Positions 5,629 to 6,108 of a stretch of DNA of 6,108 nt are shown one piece after another. How positions within the stretch are numbered: the stretch's first letter is position 1; every line of letters starts with the position of its first letter. Made by a program: the position numbers and the translations under genes. Source of the stretch: a bacterium (GTDB taxonomy: Bacteria; Krumholzibacteriota; Krumholzibacteriia; Krumholzibacteriales; Krumholzibacteriaceae); the NCBI GenBank assembly GCA_017885175.1, contig JAFNGP010000157.1:1-6108 (forward strand), in the 5' to 3' direction. Below the pieces are notes generated by a model. That model ran no database searches. It worked only from the letters and a program-made list of their open reading frames with translations, and was not told the DNA's origin.

Positions 5629-6108
5629 TCAAACCGCGCTCTGCCACTTCCCCTCGAGGAACACCCCCTGGACCCTCCCGGTGAACCGGGCCCCGACAAG
5701 CGGCGTGTTCTTCGATCTCGAGCGGATGAGGCGTTTCTCGAACGTCCATTCCTCGGCCGGATCGAAAAGAACGAGGTCGGCCGGCGCTTCCCTGGCGATG
5801 CGGCCTCCGGGGAGCGAGAGCGCCGCCGCGGGCTTGACGGTCAGGAGCTTCACGAGATCGAGAAGGTCGATGACGCCCTTCGCGACGAGCTCCGTATGAA
5901 GCTGGGCGAAGGCCGTCTCGAGGCCGATCATGCCGGCGGGCGCCTCGTCGAATTCGACGTCCTTGTCGATCTCGCTGTGGGGCGCGTGATCGGTGGCGAT
6001 ACAGTCGATGGTGCCGTCGATAAGACCCGCGCGCAGAGCCTCGACGTCCTTGACGCCCCTGAGCGGCGGATTCACCTTGAGATTCGTGTCGTACCCGTCG
6101 AGGAGACG
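5629..6108 (-). CDS. pyrC: Dihydroorotase, class I (C-terminal part)
   Basis: The last 159 codons of a dihydroorotase; the 5' part lies beyond the right edge. The enzyme is a zinc amidohydrolase that closes carbamoyl-aspartate to dihydroorotate, the substrate of the PyrD-PyrK complex encoded downstream. The visible part begins LLDGYDTNLKVNPPLR, the conserved substrate-binding YDTN-K-NPPLR segment. It then has IATDHAPHS with the catalytic Asp (visible residue 40), followed by FDEAPAGMIGLETA. These are hallmarks of the class I enzymes found with pyrB. The zinc-binding HxH near the N terminus cannot be checked. A GTG at 6075 could start a shorter frame, but the conserved residues upstream of it show the gene extends past the edge. 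The stop is 13 bp before the lipoprotein start. Confidence 0.95.
   Translation of the reverse strand, partial: RLLDGYDTNLKVNPPLRGVKDVEALRAGLIDGTIDCIATDHAPHSEIDKDVEFDEAPAGMIGLETAFAQLHTELVAKGVIDLLDLVKLLTVKPAAALSLPGGRIAREAPADLVLFDPAEEWTFEKRLIRSRSKNTPLVGARFTGRVQGVFLEGKWQSAV

Noticed and set aside
5629..6075. A 148-residue stand-alone protein starting at GTG 6075
   Set aside because: The codons upstream encode the conserved dihydroorotase LLDGYDTN segment, so this is an internal valine codon of pyrC.

Overview
All genes in this 6.1 kb, GC-rich window lie on the minus strand, so the transcription order runs from high to low coordinates. The sequence suggests a high-GC bacterium. The lipoprotein that begins its mature part with CAYFNTLYNA is a type I associate with lineages around the FCB superphylum (Eisenbacteria, Krumholzibacteria, Latescibacteria and similar uncultured groups). 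That placement is an inference from family recall and is not proven here.

The main block is part of a de novo pyrimidine operon. In transcription order it holds the C-terminal part of dihydroorotase (pyrC, cut by the window edge), a 517-residue TPR lipoprotein, the electron-transfer subunit of dihydroorotate dehydrogenase (pyrK), the class 1B catalytic subunit (pyrD), orotidine-5'-phosphate decarboxylase (pyrF), and a 426-residue permease of the ArsB/NhaD/SLC13 superfamily. The genes are tightly packed: a 13-bp gap, a 4-bp ATGA overlap, another 4-bp ATGA overlap, zero gap, and a 7-bp gap. This argues for one transcript with translational coupling. PyrC makes dihydroorotate, PyrD-PyrK oxidises it to orotate with electrons passing to NAD+, and PyrF makes UMP from OMP. 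The orotate phosphoribosyltransferase step (pyrE) is not in the window.

Two non-pyrimidine genes sit inside or at the end of this operon. The TPR lipoprotein lies between pyrC and pyrK, where Bacillus-type operons carry the carbamoyl-phosphate synthetase genes. The permease lies just after pyrF, where pyrE often lies. These are the main points of interest; no wholly new system is evident.

Beyond the permease stop is a 155-bp non-coding stretch with a good sigma-70-like promoter, a small palindrome over its -10 box, and a leader hairpin. It leads into the first 56 codons of a nucleotide-sugar dehydratase/epimerase of the GDP-mannose 4,6-dehydratase type, which runs off the left edge and probably starts a separate surface-polysaccharide unit. 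No RNA genes, mobile elements, CRISPR arrays or long repeats were seen.
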